Notes: generated by a model from the letters alone, not told the origin. Numbered from the stretch's first letter, positions 26,473 through 35,636 are shown. The stretch: DNA of 64,000 nucleotides from Myxococcus stipitatus (GCF_037414475.1 NZ_CP147913.1:4216001-4280000); one strand, 5' to 3'. Translations and numbers: made by a program.

Positions 26473-26922
26473 TTGTCGCTGGACTACAACTTCCGCATCA
26501 CCACCTCGCTAGCCCCCGAGCAGGTACTGCAAGTGGCGATGGAAGCCCTCGCGCTGCGGCCCGCCTCGGAGAGTCCGCGCGGAGAAATCAGAGGCCCCGG
26601 ATTCCTCCTCGCCGCCGGTCCCGTCGCGCCCATGAGCAAGGCGATGATGGAGGAGGCTCGGGGCTTCGCGCCGTCGGTCGACCTTCAATTCGGGTTGGAG
26701 GCCCACCAGCGGCACACCGCGATGACCGCGATGCTTCACGGAGTCCTCGCGGTCCTGCGCCACGTCTCTGGCGACGCGGCCCTCCTCTTCGGAGGCGAGA
26801 CCGTCCTCCTCCTTCGACGGCACGGGCAACTGCTCCTCGACGCAAGCACCGGCGTCTGGACACCAGAGCGACTGGCACTCGTGAGCGCCCCCTACGCCAT
26901 GCAGGCGCTCCCCACGCTCTAA
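26473..26922 (+). CDS. small cytosolic protein, possibly SitI3-like immunity protein
   Basis: A 149-residue protein whose only good start is TTG 26473, with GAGGTG six bases upstream. It reads SLDYNFRITTSLAPEQVLQVAMEALALR and later MLHGVLAVLRHVSGDAALLFGGETVLLLRRHGQLLLD followed by WTPERLALVSAPY. This layout resembles, from memory, the SitI3 immunity family of Myxococcus swarm-inhibition systems, but I cannot verify it. No signal peptide. It follows the VOC gene by 54 bases on the same strand and converges with the next gene, 39 bases apart. If it is SitI3-like, a SitA-type toxin would normally be upstream, and none is seen. Confidence 0.62.
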   Translation: MSLDYNFRITTSLAPEQVLQVAMEALALRPASESPRGEIRGPGFLLAAGPVAPMSKAMMEEARGFAPSVDLQFGLEAHQRHTAMTAMLHGVLAVLRHVSGDAALLFGGETVLLLRRHGQLLLDASTGVWTPERLALVSAPYAMQALPTL

Positions 26923-26961
26923 CCCGCCACCCACCGCCGCGAAGTGCCCGTGCGCCCCCCG

Positions 26962-28305
26962 TCACTCCATGCCCGTCGACGGCAGGGGCTGGAGGTCCGT
27001 GTTCTCGGGGCTCACCGTCGCGCGGTAGAGCGCCTGGGCGAACGCGCGCTCCCCACCCTGCGTCATCGCGCGCAACGCATGCTCGAGCCGCTCCCGGCCC
27101 ATGCCCATCCCCCGCGCATCAACACCCTGACGTCCCATCGTCCGCTCGACCATCTGCCGCGCCTGCGCCTCGGTAAGATTCACCGACAGCGGGTCGCCAT
27201 TCGTGACGCTCGCATCCCCACTGAACGCGATGCGCGCCAGCCGCGCCGCCTCCGGGTTCTGGAACCGCAACTGATACGACGTCGTCGGCTGCCCGCCCGG
27301 CGGCGTCACCGTGGTCCCCGTCACCATGCCGTTGATCTGCGTCACCGACCGCGCCCCATCCGGCCCCACCGTCGTCTCGCGATTCATCGACCCCAGACCC
27401 GGCGCGTTCGTGGACGTCGCCACGCGGCTGCCGTCGTCCGTCGTCGTCACGCTGACCTGGTCATTCCCCTCCAACCCCCTGCGCCCCGCGGCACTGCGCC
27501 CCGTGGTCGACTCACGGCTGTCCTCCCGCCGCACGTTGCCCACGCCGGGCCCACCCGTCGTCGGCAGCTCGCCACTGCGCAGGAACCGCTGATACGCCTC
27601 CCTGCCCTGCGGAGAAGAGATGTCGAAGTCCGCGCTGTGCATCCGCGTCAGCGACTGGCGCTGGTCCATCCCCACACCCCGGATGCCCACGCTGTCGTCC
27701 TGCCCCACCCGCGACGTCACCGTCGCGCGCACCGTGGTGGGATTCACCTTCTCCAACTCATACCGCCGCGAGTCGTTGCGCTCGAACGACGCGTTGAATC
27801 CCAGTGCGCTGCGAAGCCCTCGCATCGCCCGGCCCAACCGCCCCGCGCCCCCGACCTCCGTGTTCACCTCCGCCGTCGCCCGAGTCCCCACCGGCCACGA
27901 CCCGGGGTCCCCCGGGTTCGGCACCTGCCCCCGGCGAATCGCATCCGTCGCCTCCGACGCGGGCACCTCCACGCGCAGCCGACCCGTCGCCTCCGCGTTG
28001 AAACTCCCACCCACGCGGCGGCCTCCGGGGAGACGCAAACCACCGCGCGGCGTCCGCCCATCGCGCTCGATGCCCCCTTCCGCCTGGAGCACCACCCGGT
28101 CGCCTTCCGTCGTCATCCGCACCCGACCTCGCGGGTTGAATGACTGCAGCACCGACGCCGGCGGCGACGCCGCCTCGAACGTGTCCCGGTCCCTCGCCGC
28201 AACCGCCGCCTCCCGAGGCTCCGTCCGCGGGGGGCCTTCCGCCGGACGCGTGGATTGGACCGCGGGCTGCTGCACCTGCCGATGCGAAATGGGAGAGACA
28301 CTCAT
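26962..28305 (-). CDS. large hypothetical protein with exported-protein-like N-terminus
   Basis: A 447-residue protein from ATG 28305 (GAGGG seven bases upstream). It begins MSVSPISHRQVQQPAV, then a Pro/Arg/Glu-rich disordered segment containing RDTFEAASPP, a feature I associate with a group of large myxobacterial proteins of unknown export route. The middle is beta-rich (TEVGGAGRLGRAMRGLR, TTTDDGSRVATSTNAPG), and the end is helical (LTEAQARQMVERTMGRQGVDARGMGMGRERLEHALRAMTQGG). No signal peptide, no lipobox and no catalytic motif are visible. It converges with the small protein gene at 26473. Function unknown. Confidence 0.72.
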   Translation of the reverse strand: MSVSPISHRQVQQPAVQSTRPAEGPPRTEPREAAVAARDRDTFEAASPPASVLQSFNPRGRVRMTTEGDRVVLQAEGGIERDGRTPRGGLRLPGGRRVGGSFNAEATGRLRVEVPASEATDAIRRGQVPNPGDPGSWPVGTRATAEVNTEVGGAGRLGRAMRGLRSALGFNASFERNDSRRYELEKVNPTTVRATVTSRVGQDDSVGIRGVGMDQRQSLTRMHSADFDISSPQGREAYQRFLRSGELPTTGGPGVGNVRREDSRESTTGRSAAGRRGLEGNDQVSVTTTDDGSRVATSTNAPGLGSMNRETTVGPDGARSVTQINGMVTGTTVTPPGGQPTTSYQLRFQNPEAARLARIAFSGDASVTNGDPLSVNLTEAQARQMVERTMGRQGVDARGMGMGRERLEHALRAMTQGGERAFAQALYRATVSPENTDLQPLPSTGME

Positions 28306-28435
28306 GGGATGCCCTCTGGAAATGTGAGGAAGCCTCCCCTTCAACGCACCAGCTCGCGTTTGGAGTTATCCCCCACGCCACCGCGGCGGCACAGGTCTGG
28401 GTTTGCAGGCACCCACCCATTCACATCAAACGCCA

Positions 28436-30058
28436 TCAGAGTTCGCCAGGCTCCTCCGGAATCTCCGGGCCCTTCGGGGGCTCCGGGTCGGAGAGGATGA
28501 GCAGCCCCCGTGAGGTGTCGACGACGTAGACATAGCCATCCCCCGGAACACGGATGCCAATGGCCCCCTCCCAGGAACTCGTGCCCCGGTGGCGGTCCGT
28601 CTCCCGCCAGGTATTGAAGTACGCGAACTCCTGGGGCTTGGCGGGGCCCGAGACATCCAACACGCGCACGCCGTGCTGATAGTGCGCCACATAGAGCCGG
28701 CCGCCGACGAGCTCCATATTGTGGATGGAGACCTCGGGCGACAGCTTGTACTCACCGATGAGCCGAGGACTCTTCGCGTCGGACAGGTCGAGCACCCGCA
28801 GGTGGGCCCCCCAACCCTCGCCTCCCTCGAAGGCGGTGAGGTTGCCGTTGATGCGCCCCACGCGCGCGAAATGGCTCGACGCCCCGGGATACTTGTACGC
28901 CCCCACTTGCTTCACGTTCGCCGGGTCGGTCGGGTCGAGGACGAGCAGACCCGCGCGCCAGTGATTGACGTAGAGCTTGTCCTCGAAGACCGTCGTCTCG
29001 TGGGGGAAGCTCTTGAGCTCTCCAGCACTCGCGTCCTGGTGACGCCCCAGCAGCACGGGCTCACGCGCGTTCTTCACATCATAGATGAGCGTCTCCGTGG
29101 TCGGGTCCACCAGCGTGGCATAGAGCCGGGAGCCCGCCACCTGGACGGTGTGGACATTCTGGCGGGAGCCATTGGACAGGTCTCGGAGGAACCGGGGATT
29201 GGCGGGCTCCGAGATGTCGAACACCAGGACACCGCGGTCGCCGCTGGCGACGTAGAGCGCATCATCCTTGGCCCAGACGCCATTCCAGTAGTTCTCACTC
29301 TCATGCCGACGGGTCGCCACCAGCCGGGGCGCCTTGCGGTCCCGGATGTCGAAGACATAGAGCCCGCCGTCCCCGTGCGCGGAGTCGTCGATGGACACCA
29401 CATACGCATGGTCCTTGGTGATGAAGAGCTCCGTGGCGGCGCCCGTTCCCGTCGCGGCCTCCCCCACGAGCGTCATGCCGCCCCCGGATTCACTCTCACC
29501 CGCACGGCGGCGAATCCGGGCCGCCTCGAAGGTGAACATCCGAGTCACCGCGCCATTCACACACGACACCTCGCACCCGGTGACGCGGTCCGTGCCCTTC
29601 GCCGAGCACCCCACCTGACTCGTGACGGTGACCCGCCCATCCGCGGAGGTGCGGGTCGTCCGGTTGAACATCGGGTGAGGCGCTCCGGCCCCGCGGTCCA
29701 CCGAGAATTTCCCGGCCCGCATGAGGGTGGCCCAGTCGTTCTGTTCGATGTCGGACCGGTGCAGGCGCACGTTGAAAGCCCCCGCCGTCTCCAGCCCCAG
29801 CAGGCTGTTGGCATCACAGCCGGACAGGTCGAAGGACTCCAACGAACCACACTCCGCGGAGGAGGAGCCCGCGGGACGCATCTTGCACTCGGCCAGTGGC
29901 ACCGCGGCGTAGTCCCCGACCTCGGGCAGGGACGAGCCTGGCGTCGGAGGCGTGGGAGGAGGCTCTCCGCCACTCAAGTCGTCGACCTTGGGGATACATG
30001 CCCCCAACAGACCCACGCACAGACATACGACGACCCTCTCCAACCAACTGTTGGCCAT
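28436..30058 (-). CDS. LVIVD-repeat beta-propeller lipoprotein
   Basis: A 540-residue predicted surface lipoprotein. ATG 30058 has GAGGAG six bases upstream; the signal VVVCLCVGLLGAC gives a lipidated Cys at about 21. After a Pro-rich linker and a Cys-containing domain of about 150 residues comes a propeller built from LVIVD repeats, with recurring blades such as GLYVFDIRDRKAPRLVATR, GVLVFDISEPANPRFLRDL, GLLVLDPTDPANVKQVGAY and GVRVLDVSGPAKPQEFAYF. The family binds proteins or polysaccharide at the cell surface in some bacteria, without known enzymatic activity. Its 200-base leader holds two copies of a shared palindromic motif. Confidence 0.85.
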   Translation of the reverse strand: MANSWLERVVVCLCVGLLGACIPKVDDLSGGEPPPTPPTPGSSLPEVGDYAAVPLAECKMRPAGSSSAECGSLESFDLSGCDANSLLGLETAGAFNVRLHRSDIEQNDWATLMRAGKFSVDRGAGAPHPMFNRTTRTSADGRVTVTSQVGCSAKGTDRVTGCEVSCVNGAVTRMFTFEAARIRRRAGESESGGGMTLVGEAATGTGAATELFITKDHAYVVSIDDSAHGDGGLYVFDIRDRKAPRLVATRRHESENYWNGVWAKDDALYVASGDRGVLVFDISEPANPRFLRDLSNGSRQNVHTVQVAGSRLYATLVDPTTETLIYDVKNAREPVLLGRHQDASAGELKSFPHETTVFEDKLYVNHWRAGLLVLDPTDPANVKQVGAYKYPGASSHFARVGRINGNLTAFEGGEGWGAHLRVLDLSDAKSPRLIGEYKLSPEVSIHNMELVGGRLYVAHYQHGVRVLDVSGPAKPQEFAYFNTWRETDRHRGTSSWEGAIGIRVPGDGYVYVVDTSRGLLILSDPEPPKGPEIPEEPGEL

Positions 30059-30102
30059 GACACTCCTCGGGGATTGACCGGCACGACGACCTGGCGGGGT
30101 GA

Positions 30103-30118
30103 CCAGACGTCTGTCTGG
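30103..30118. promoter_or_regulatory. palindromic motif upstream of the LVIVD lipoprotein gene
   Basis: CCAGAC at 30103-30108 and GTCTGG at 30113-30118 form a perfect inverted repeat with a 4-base centre; the core CAGACGTCTG is itself palindromic. It lies 45 bases upstream of the lipoprotein start. A near copy (13 of 14 positions) is on the opposite strand at 30232-30245, and another lies at 35593-35606 upstream of the porin gene. Confidence 0.5.
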
Positions 30119-30231
30119 CCAACCAGGCCCCCTGCGAACGGCGCAATACAGTTGCCATATCGCCCCCCGGGGAAAATCGTTCACGCGGGCAACCATCCCT
30201 TCGCAGGGAGGGGCCGTCTCCTTTTGCCTGA

Positions 30232-30245
30232 AGACAAACGTCTGG
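30232..30245 (-). promoter_or_regulatory. second copy of the CCAGACGTYTGTCY motif
   Basis: On the minus strand this 14-base element matches the first 14 bases of the 30103 site except for one T in place of C. It lies between the stop of the oxidoreductase gene and the lipoprotein leader, 174 bases upstream of the lipoprotein start. Confidence 0.4.
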
Positions 30246-30258
30246 ACTTCCGCTCCGC

Positions 30259-31296
30259 TCAGGGCACCAGCACGAGCTTGCCCACCGTCGTCCCGGACTC
30301 GAGCGCCCGGTGAGCGTCCGCGACGGCGTCCAGCGGGAACTTCGTCACCTGGGGCGAGACCACCTTGCCCTCCTCCACCCAGGTCAGCAGCCGCGCCATG
30401 CACTCCTCCAGCACGAAGCGCTGCTCGAACAGATAGGACAGGTTGAACGCCAGGACACTGGTGTTGTCGTTGGTCAACGTCAGCGGGTCGAACCGAGGCG
30501 TGCGCAGCCAATCCCACGCCAGCTTCGCGTAGTTCGGCCGGCCTCCCTTGCGGGGCAGCATGGAGTGGAACCCGTAGATGACCAGCTTCCCCGGCGACGC
30601 CAGGTGCCGGTAGCTGTCCCGCAGCGTGGACGGACCATTGGCGTCCAGCACCACGTCGTACCCACGAGGCGCCGCCGCCTCCGCGGCCTTCCACAGGTCC
30701 TCGCGGCTCTTGTCGATGACCACCTCCGCGCCTAGCGCCCGCGCCGCCTCCACCTTGTGGGTTCCCCCCACCACGCCCACCATCCGGCACCCGGCGATGC
30801 GCCCCAACTGCAAGAGCGCGCTGCCCACCCCGCCCGCCGCCGAGTGCACCAGCACCGTCGCCCCCGGCCTGGGATGCGCCAGCTCGAACAGCGCGAAGTA
30901 CGCCGTCAGGAACACCGCGGGAAAGCCCGCCGCCTGCTCCATCGTCAGCGTCGAAGGCAGCGCGAACAATTGATGTCGCGCAACCGTGACATGCGTCGCG
31001 TACCCGCCGAACCGCGTCACCCCGAACACGCGGTCTCCGGGGGCCAGGTCCTCCACGCCCGCGCCCACGGCCTCCACCGTGCCGGAGAACTCGAAGCCCG
31101 GGGTGATGGGCCACCCCACGTATTCCTTGGCGGAGGCGTACAGCCCCATGCGGATGACGCAGTCCGCATAGTTCACCCCGATGGCCTGGGTGGCCACCAA
31201 CACCTCCCCGGCTCCAGGTGAAACCTGATTCAGGTTTTCAACCCGGAGCTGCCCGTACCCACCTGGCTTCGCGATGACGACCTTGCGTGCGCTCAT
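30259..31296 (-). CDS. medium-chain dehydrogenase/reductase, VAT1-like quinone oxidoreductase
   Basis: A 345-residue zinc-free MDR enzyme that should reduce quinones or enones with NADPH. It shows the GroES-like N-terminal fold, the substrate segment GVNYADCVIRMGLY, FPITPG-like WPITPGFEFSGTV, and the Rossmann motif VHSAAGGVGSALLQLGR. No catalytic zinc ligands are present. The C-terminus (FALP...SYLFEQRFVLEECMARLLTWVEEGKVVSP) resembles the VAT1 subgroup. ATG 31296 is chosen for its AGGGACGC ribosome site. It is divergent from the lipase gene. A role in the lipid locus is possible but rests on proximity only. Confidence 0.83.
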   Translation of the reverse strand: MSARKVVIAKPGGYGQLRVENLNQVSPGAGEVLVATQAIGVNYADCVIRMGLYASAKEYVGWPITPGFEFSGTVEAVGAGVEDLAPGDRVFGVTRFGGYATHVTVARHQLFALPSTLTMEQAAGFPAVFLTAYFALFELAHPRPGATVLVHSAAGGVGSALLQLGRIAGCRMVGVVGGTHKVEAARALGAEVVIDKSREDLWKAAEAAAPRGYDVVLDANGPSTLRDSYRHLASPGKLVIYGFHSMLPRKGGRPNYAKLAWDWLRTPRFDPLTLTNDNTSVLAFNLSYLFEQRFVLEECMARLLTWVEEGKVVSPQVTKFPLDAVADAHRALESGTTVGKLVLVP

Positions 31297-31450
31297 GCGT
31301 CCCTGAGTACCACGCGACGCGGCGCGACAACGTCCGCGCACGGCCACACGGCTGACGACTCTCGCGCGAGATGTCCCTACACTGCGTTTCGTGCCCGATG
31401 ATTGTCTTCAAACCGGGCACGCGTACCCCCACAACTCGAAGGAGTTCTCC

Positions 31451-32455
31451 ATGCGATTGCGGCATTCGCTGTTCCTCATGGGCCCGTTGCTCGTGGGCGC
31501 CCTCTCCGGCTGCGGACAGGACGTCGACGAGCCCTCGGCCGAACCGCTCGCCACCGTCGAATCCCCCGTCGTCTCCACCTCCGGTCTCACGCCGCACTTC
31601 CGCACGTGGCTTTCCGCCAACGGCTATGACAGCTACGACTTCGTCCGCGCCGACCTCACCGGTGGCAGCTACGGCGGCAAGGCGAGCGCCACCGACACGG
31701 TGGTGAACACCCCGGTCATCTTCATCCACGGCAACTCGGACAAGGCGGTGGGCACGGGCACCGCGGGCCAGTCCGGATGGAATGCCTCCATCGAGTACTT
31801 CCTCGCCAACGGCTACAAGCCGAGCGAGCTGTACGCGACGACGTGGGGCCCCGCCGACGTGATGCAGACGGCGGTCCAGTACCACTCGAAGACGAACGTG
31901 ATGAAGGTCCGCAAGTTCATCGAGGCCGTGAAGGCGTACACGGGCGCGACGAAGGTGGACATCATCACCCACTCCATGGGCGTGACGCTCGCGCGCAAGG
32001 CCATCCTGGGAGGCTCCGCCAACGACTCGGCCAACGGCGGCGCGTACAACGTGGGCCCCGCGCTCACGACGTCCGTGGACACCTTCGTGGGCATCGCCGG
32101 CGCCAACCTGGGCCTCACGTCCTGCTACCAGACGGGCCCCACCACGCCGACGTGCGGCTCCACCAACGGCCTGTATCCGGGCTACCTCTACCTGGGGCTG
32201 GTCGTCGGCCGCTCCGCGTACCTGGACAACCTGCGCGCGCAGAGCAATTACGAGGGCGACTACCGCTACACCATCTACTCCACGGCCGATGAAGTCATCG
32301 GATACGGAGGCATCGTGTACGGCCAGTACACCTCGCGCATCCCAGGCCAGACGGGAGAGAAGGTCTACTCGGCCTATCCCTACGGGCACTTCAACTCGAA
32401 GGACCTGACGGCCGCGGTGCAGTACAGCATGGTGCGCAACCACACCATCCCGTAG
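31451..32455 (+). CDS. secreted lipase/esterase lipoprotein
   Basis: An alpha/beta hydrolase of 334 residues. The signal MRLRHSLFLMGPLLVGALSGC gives a lipidated Cys at about 21 and AAGGAG precedes the start. The mature protein has the oxyanion-side VIFIHGNSDKAVG, the nucleophile elbow THSMG (Ser in VDIITHSMGV) and the C-terminal GHFNSKDLTAAVQ, which may carry the catalytic His. The pattern fits the class 2 lipase family (Lipase_2), which hydrolyses short and long acyl esters. It lies next to the acyl-substrate locus on its left and is oriented towards the alpha/beta hydrolase gene. Substrate unknown. Confidence 0.82.
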   Translation: MRLRHSLFLMGPLLVGALSGCGQDVDEPSAEPLATVESPVVSTSGLTPHFRTWLSANGYDSYDFVRADLTGGSYGGKASATDTVVNTPVIFIHGNSDKAVGTGTAGQSGWNASIEYFLANGYKPSELYATTWGPADVMQTAVQYHSKTNVMKVRKFIEAVKAYTGATKVDIITHSMGVTLARKAILGGSANDSANGGAYNVGPALTTSVDTFVGIAGANLGLTSCYQTGPTTPTCGSTNGLYPGYLYLGLVVGRSAYLDNLRAQSNYEGDYRYTIYSTADEVIGYGGIVYGQYTSRIPGQTGEKVYSAYPYGHFNSKDLTAAVQYSMVRNHTIP

Positions 32456-32601
32456 TCACCGCCCCATCGCCCCCGGCACGCCAGATTCACGGGCGCCGCC
32501 GGGGGTTCCCTGCCTGAGTGTCCTCGAGGCCGGCCACCAGAGCCGACGACGGCCCATCCACGCCGTGGGGGAGTGGATGTGGCCGTCGCGCGCTCAGGGG
32601 C

Positions 32602-33780
32602 TCACGGACTGGGGCCATCCGAGGGCGCGGGGGCGTCCTGCTGCTGGGGCATGGGCGAGGGCTGGCTGCCCGGAACCCCCGGCATGGGCGCGGGCTCACC
32701 CGGCTTCGGCGTCTTGTCCTCGCGCGCCTTCTCCAGGAAGGGCCGCGCCGAGGCCGGGTCCTTCACGAACGCCAGCGCCACCTCGTTGAAGGACTCCGGG
32801 CAGTCGAGCTGCACCGTGTGGCCGCAGCCCTTCATCGGCACCAGCGACGCGGCGGGGATGTTCGACGCGCCGAACTCCATGATGTCGCGCGCCTCGCCGC
32901 CGTGGAGGAACGGGTTGGGGATGAGCCGGTCATCCGTGCCGTAGACGATGAGCGTGGGCACGGTGACATGGCCCAGGTTGTCCCGGACGAAGTCGTTGTG
33001 CGCCAGCCCCTGCACCGTGCGGACGTTGGCGTAGGCATAGGCGTCGAACTCGGGCGTCTTCGCCAGCCGCACCCGCTCTTCAATGAGCCACTCGAGCTGG
33101 GGCCGCCAGTTCATGAAGTTCCCCTGGCGCACGCTGCCCCAGATGTTCGCCTCGGGCGCGTACTTGATGAACTCCGTGCTCATCACCCGCGCGAACCACG
33201 CCTTCTCCTTCCAGGTGAACTTCTCGAAGCCGGCCGGAGACACCAGCACCAGCGCGCTGAGCGCCTCCGGGTAACGGATGGCGTATGACAGCGACGTCTG
33301 CCCGCCCATGGAGTGGCCCACGAGGATGGGCTTCTCCACGCCGAGCACCCGCGTCAGCTCCAGCACCACGTCCGCCATGGCCTCCATGGTGTACGGGAAC
33401 ATGGCCGGCTTGTCGGACTTGCCGTAGCCGGGCAGGTCCACCGCGATGACGCGGTAGCCCTGCGAATGAAAGACATCCAGCTGCGCGCGCCAGAACTTCA
33501 GATAGGAGCCCAGGCCGTGCACGAAGACCACCGTCTTCGCCTCGGGCGACGCGGCGGGCAGGTCCACGTAGGACACATGCAGCATGGTGCTCAGCTGGTA
33601 GCGGAGCGTGGCGTAGGGCAGCGGAGCCCGGTGCACGGGCCACGCCTGCTTCGTGCCCTCGGTGGAGTAGTCCAGGTCCTTGAAGGACAGCGCGGACTCA
33701 CTGGCATACGAGCGCACGCAACCACTGGAGGACAGCCCGGCCGCGAGGAGCAGGGCGGTGAAAGCGCGGGAGGAGCTCAT
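32602..33780 (-). CDS. alpha/beta hydrolase, predicted lipoprotein
   Basis: A 392-residue hydrolase with a signal (MSSSRAFTALLLAAGLSSSGC, lipidated Cys at about 21). The catalytic triad is Ser in VGHSMGGQ, Asp in YGTDDRLIP and His in GCGHTVQLD; FVHGLGSYLKFW provides the oxyanion hole. The C-terminal 50 residues are Pro-rich and probably extended. Its start lies two bases after the porin gene stop, so the two are coupled and it is the last gene of the minus-strand lipid locus. It probably acts in the periplasm or at the outer membrane on acyl esters that the porin or lipase handles. Substrate not deducible. Confidence 0.83.
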   Translation of the reverse strand: MSSSRAFTALLLAAGLSSSGCVRSYASESALSFKDLDYSTEGTKQAWPVHRAPLPYATLRYQLSTMLHVSYVDLPAASPEAKTVVFVHGLGSYLKFWRAQLDVFHSQGYRVIAVDLPGYGKSDKPAMFPYTMEAMADVVLELTRVLGVEKPILVGHSMGGQTSLSYAIRYPEALSALVLVSPAGFEKFTWKEKAWFARVMSTEFIKYAPEANIWGSVRQGNFMNWRPQLEWLIEERVRLAKTPEFDAYAYANVRTVQGLAHNDFVRDNLGHVTVPTLIVYGTDDRLIPNPFLHGGEARDIMEFGASNIPAASLVPMKGCGHTVQLDCPESFNEVALAFVKDPASARPFLEKAREDKTPKPGEPAPMPGVPGSQPSPMPQQQDAPAPSDGPSP

Positions 33781-33782
33781 GG

Positions 33783-35441
33783 TCAGAACGCGTACCAGGT
33801 GAAGGTGGTGAAGGCCGCCCACGGGTCGCTCTGCACGGTGGGGGCGCCGTCGTAGAAGCTGCCGCGGAAGAGGTAGCCACCGTGGAGGCCCACGGTCATC
33901 AGGTAGCGGATGTGGTAGCGCAGCTCCGCGTTGAGCTCCGCGCCGATGAACCGGCCCCGCCGCACCGCCGGGTCCCACCGCGCCGGGTCCGCCCCCGCGT
34001 TGGCGAGCCCCGCGCCCACCTTGAGGTTGAGCTTGTTGGGGACGATGTCCCACGCCGCCGTGGCGATGCCCGCGCGCAGGCCGTAGCCCTGGTTGGAGAT
34101 GTCCGTCACCGCGCCCGTGTAGTTGTTCACCGTGCTGGTGAACGGGAACAGGATGAGCATCTTGTGGTTGAACCACACCGCGCCCGGCAGGCCGTACTGG
34201 TTGAGGGTGAAGGCGCCGGTGTACTTGTCGTCGCCCGGGTTGCTGTCGCCCGAGGAGAACATGCCCTCCACGGTGATGACGTCACCGGGTCCGTGGCCCC
34301 ACTGGTACATGACCTCCAGGTTGGCGGACACGCCGGAGATGTTCAGCTCGTCGAGCACCGAGTTCTCGGGGTCGTCGCTCTCGTACTTGCCCCCGTTGTA
34401 CATGACGAAGCCGGAGGCCCCCAGGCGGCCCAACCGGAAGTCGATGTTGTGGTTGAAGTGCGCGCCCGCCCAGAAGACGTTGCCCGTGGGCCTGTTGATG
34501 TCGAAGCGCGCCGTGCCCGTGAAGCCGGGCAGGCCCGAGGACGACGGGCCGCTCTTCACCAGGCCCTCGAAGGCGTAGGCGTCACCCTTGGTGTTGTCGT
34601 TCAGATACCAGAGCGACACGCCCACGTTGGTGTTGGGGCGCACCGGGTAGACGTAGTCCGCCATCGCCAGCCAGATGTACTTGAGGCGCGGGTCATTGCG
34701 CGTGGCGCGGTCCGCCTGCGCGCTGCCCAGCGGCGTCAGCGTCAGGCGGGCGTTGCCCTTGTAGCCGCTGAAGATGGACAGGCCCGTGGCGTCGCTGCCC
34801 AGGAAGGCCAGCTTGTAGCCCGTGCGCACCAGGTCCGAGAGCGGAGTGCGCGTGGGGTCATAGGGGCTGTCATAGACAGGCTGCGTACCGATGAGCAGCG
34901 CCAGCTTGCTGGGGCTGCGCGTCGGGTAGATGGCGACGTTGATGTTCTTCGTCTGGATGTTGACCTGGTCGGCGTTGAAGCCGCCGCCCTCGTTCTGGCC
35001 AATGGTGTTGGCCGAGCGGCCCCAGAGGAAGTCCACCTCGAACTGGGCGCGGAAGGACGCCAGGCCGTCGACGAAGAACGGGCTGTATTCGATGACGGGA
35101 ATCCAGCGCTGCTCCACGAAGTACGCGGAGCGGCCGGGCTCGACGCTCACGGCACTGCCCACCGGCGAGCCGATGGGGCCCAGCGCCACGCCACGCAGGC
35201 CCGCGGGGTCTCCCACCTGGTTCGTCACCGAGCCACGCGTGAAGAAGTAGTTGATGAGGGTGAACTCGCGCGGCTCCGCGTCCTCCTCGCGGTCCTTGGC
35301 CTCCAGCCACTCGCCATACAGGCCCGGCACCGGCGGACTCTGGGCCGCCGACGGCGACGACAGAGCCACGAGCCCCAGCGCGGCGAGCATCCTCGCGCCC
35401 CGCCACACCCTCTCGCGTGCTTCAAACCCACTTCCCGTCAT
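33783..35441 (-). CDS. outer-membrane beta-barrel porin-like protein
   Basis: A 552-residue exported protein from ATG 35441 (GAGGTGG five bases upstream). A signal of about 34 residues ends SSPSAAQS, and the mature protein is rich in alternating strands, aromatic girdle residues and a terminal Phe (FTTFTWYAF), typical of an outer-membrane barrel. Repeated segments such as VNIQTKNINVAIYPTRSP and GNVFWAGAHFNHNIDFRLGRLGASGFVMYNGG look like strand pairs. Function is probably uptake of a hydrophobic or acyl substrate, judged from its place between the lipoprotein and hydrolase genes. I do not recognise a named family. Confidence 0.78.
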   Translation of the reverse strand: MTGSGFEARERVWRGARMLAALGLVALSSPSAAQSPPVPGLYGEWLEAKDREEDAEPREFTLINYFFTRGSVTNQVGDPAGLRGVALGPIGSPVGSAVSVEPGRSAYFVEQRWIPVIEYSPFFVDGLASFRAQFEVDFLWGRSANTIGQNEGGGFNADQVNIQTKNINVAIYPTRSPSKLALLIGTQPVYDSPYDPTRTPLSDLVRTGYKLAFLGSDATGLSIFSGYKGNARLTLTPLGSAQADRATRNDPRLKYIWLAMADYVYPVRPNTNVGVSLWYLNDNTKGDAYAFEGLVKSGPSSSGLPGFTGTARFDINRPTGNVFWAGAHFNHNIDFRLGRLGASGFVMYNGGKYESDDPENSVLDELNISGVSANLEVMYQWGHGPGDVITVEGMFSSGDSNPGDDKYTGAFTLNQYGLPGAVWFNHKMLILFPFTSTVNNYTGAVTDISNQGYGLRAGIATAAWDIVPNKLNLKVGAGLANAGADPARWDPAVRRGRFIGAELNAELRYHIRYLMTVGLHGGYLFRGSFYDGAPTVQSDPWAAFTTFTWYAF

Positions 35442-35592
35442 ATCCACCTCGGCCCCGCGCGTGGGGCACTCCCGGCGCACCGGGTGTCGATGTCTTCCCT
35501 GTTGCGGCTCACGGCACGAGCGGCGGGCACCGCGTCCCGCGCGGGTGGCTCGTATCGCGGTGCTCCTTGGAACGGGCCCTGGGGCCCGCGCC

Positions 35593-35636
35593 GGACAGAC
35601 GTCTGGAGGGAAGGCGGGAGCACACCCTCCCTCCAG
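35593..35636. promoter_or_regulatory. third CCAGACGTYTGTCY motif plus hairpin upstream of the porin gene
   Basis: GGACAGACGTCTGG at 35593-35606 shares 13 of 14 positions with the site at 30103. Overlapping it, a perfect 9-bp inverted repeat CTGGAGGGA (35603-35611)/TCCCTCCAG (35628-35636) lies between the lipoprotein stop and the porin start, 167 bases upstream of the porin ATG. No T tract follows on either strand, so it is unlikely to be a classical terminator. Confidence 0.42.

Noticed and set aside
30059-31114. Extension of the LVIVD lipoprotein frame upstream into the oxidoreductase gene
   Set aside because: The extra residues are Gly/Arg/Ala-rich shadow sequence and the lipoprotein has a GAGGAG-preceded start at 30058.
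31360-31371. TCTCGCGCGAGA palindrome between the oxidoreductase and lipase genes as an operator
   Set aside because: It is symmetric but of a composition that arises easily by chance in this genome, with no second copy found.
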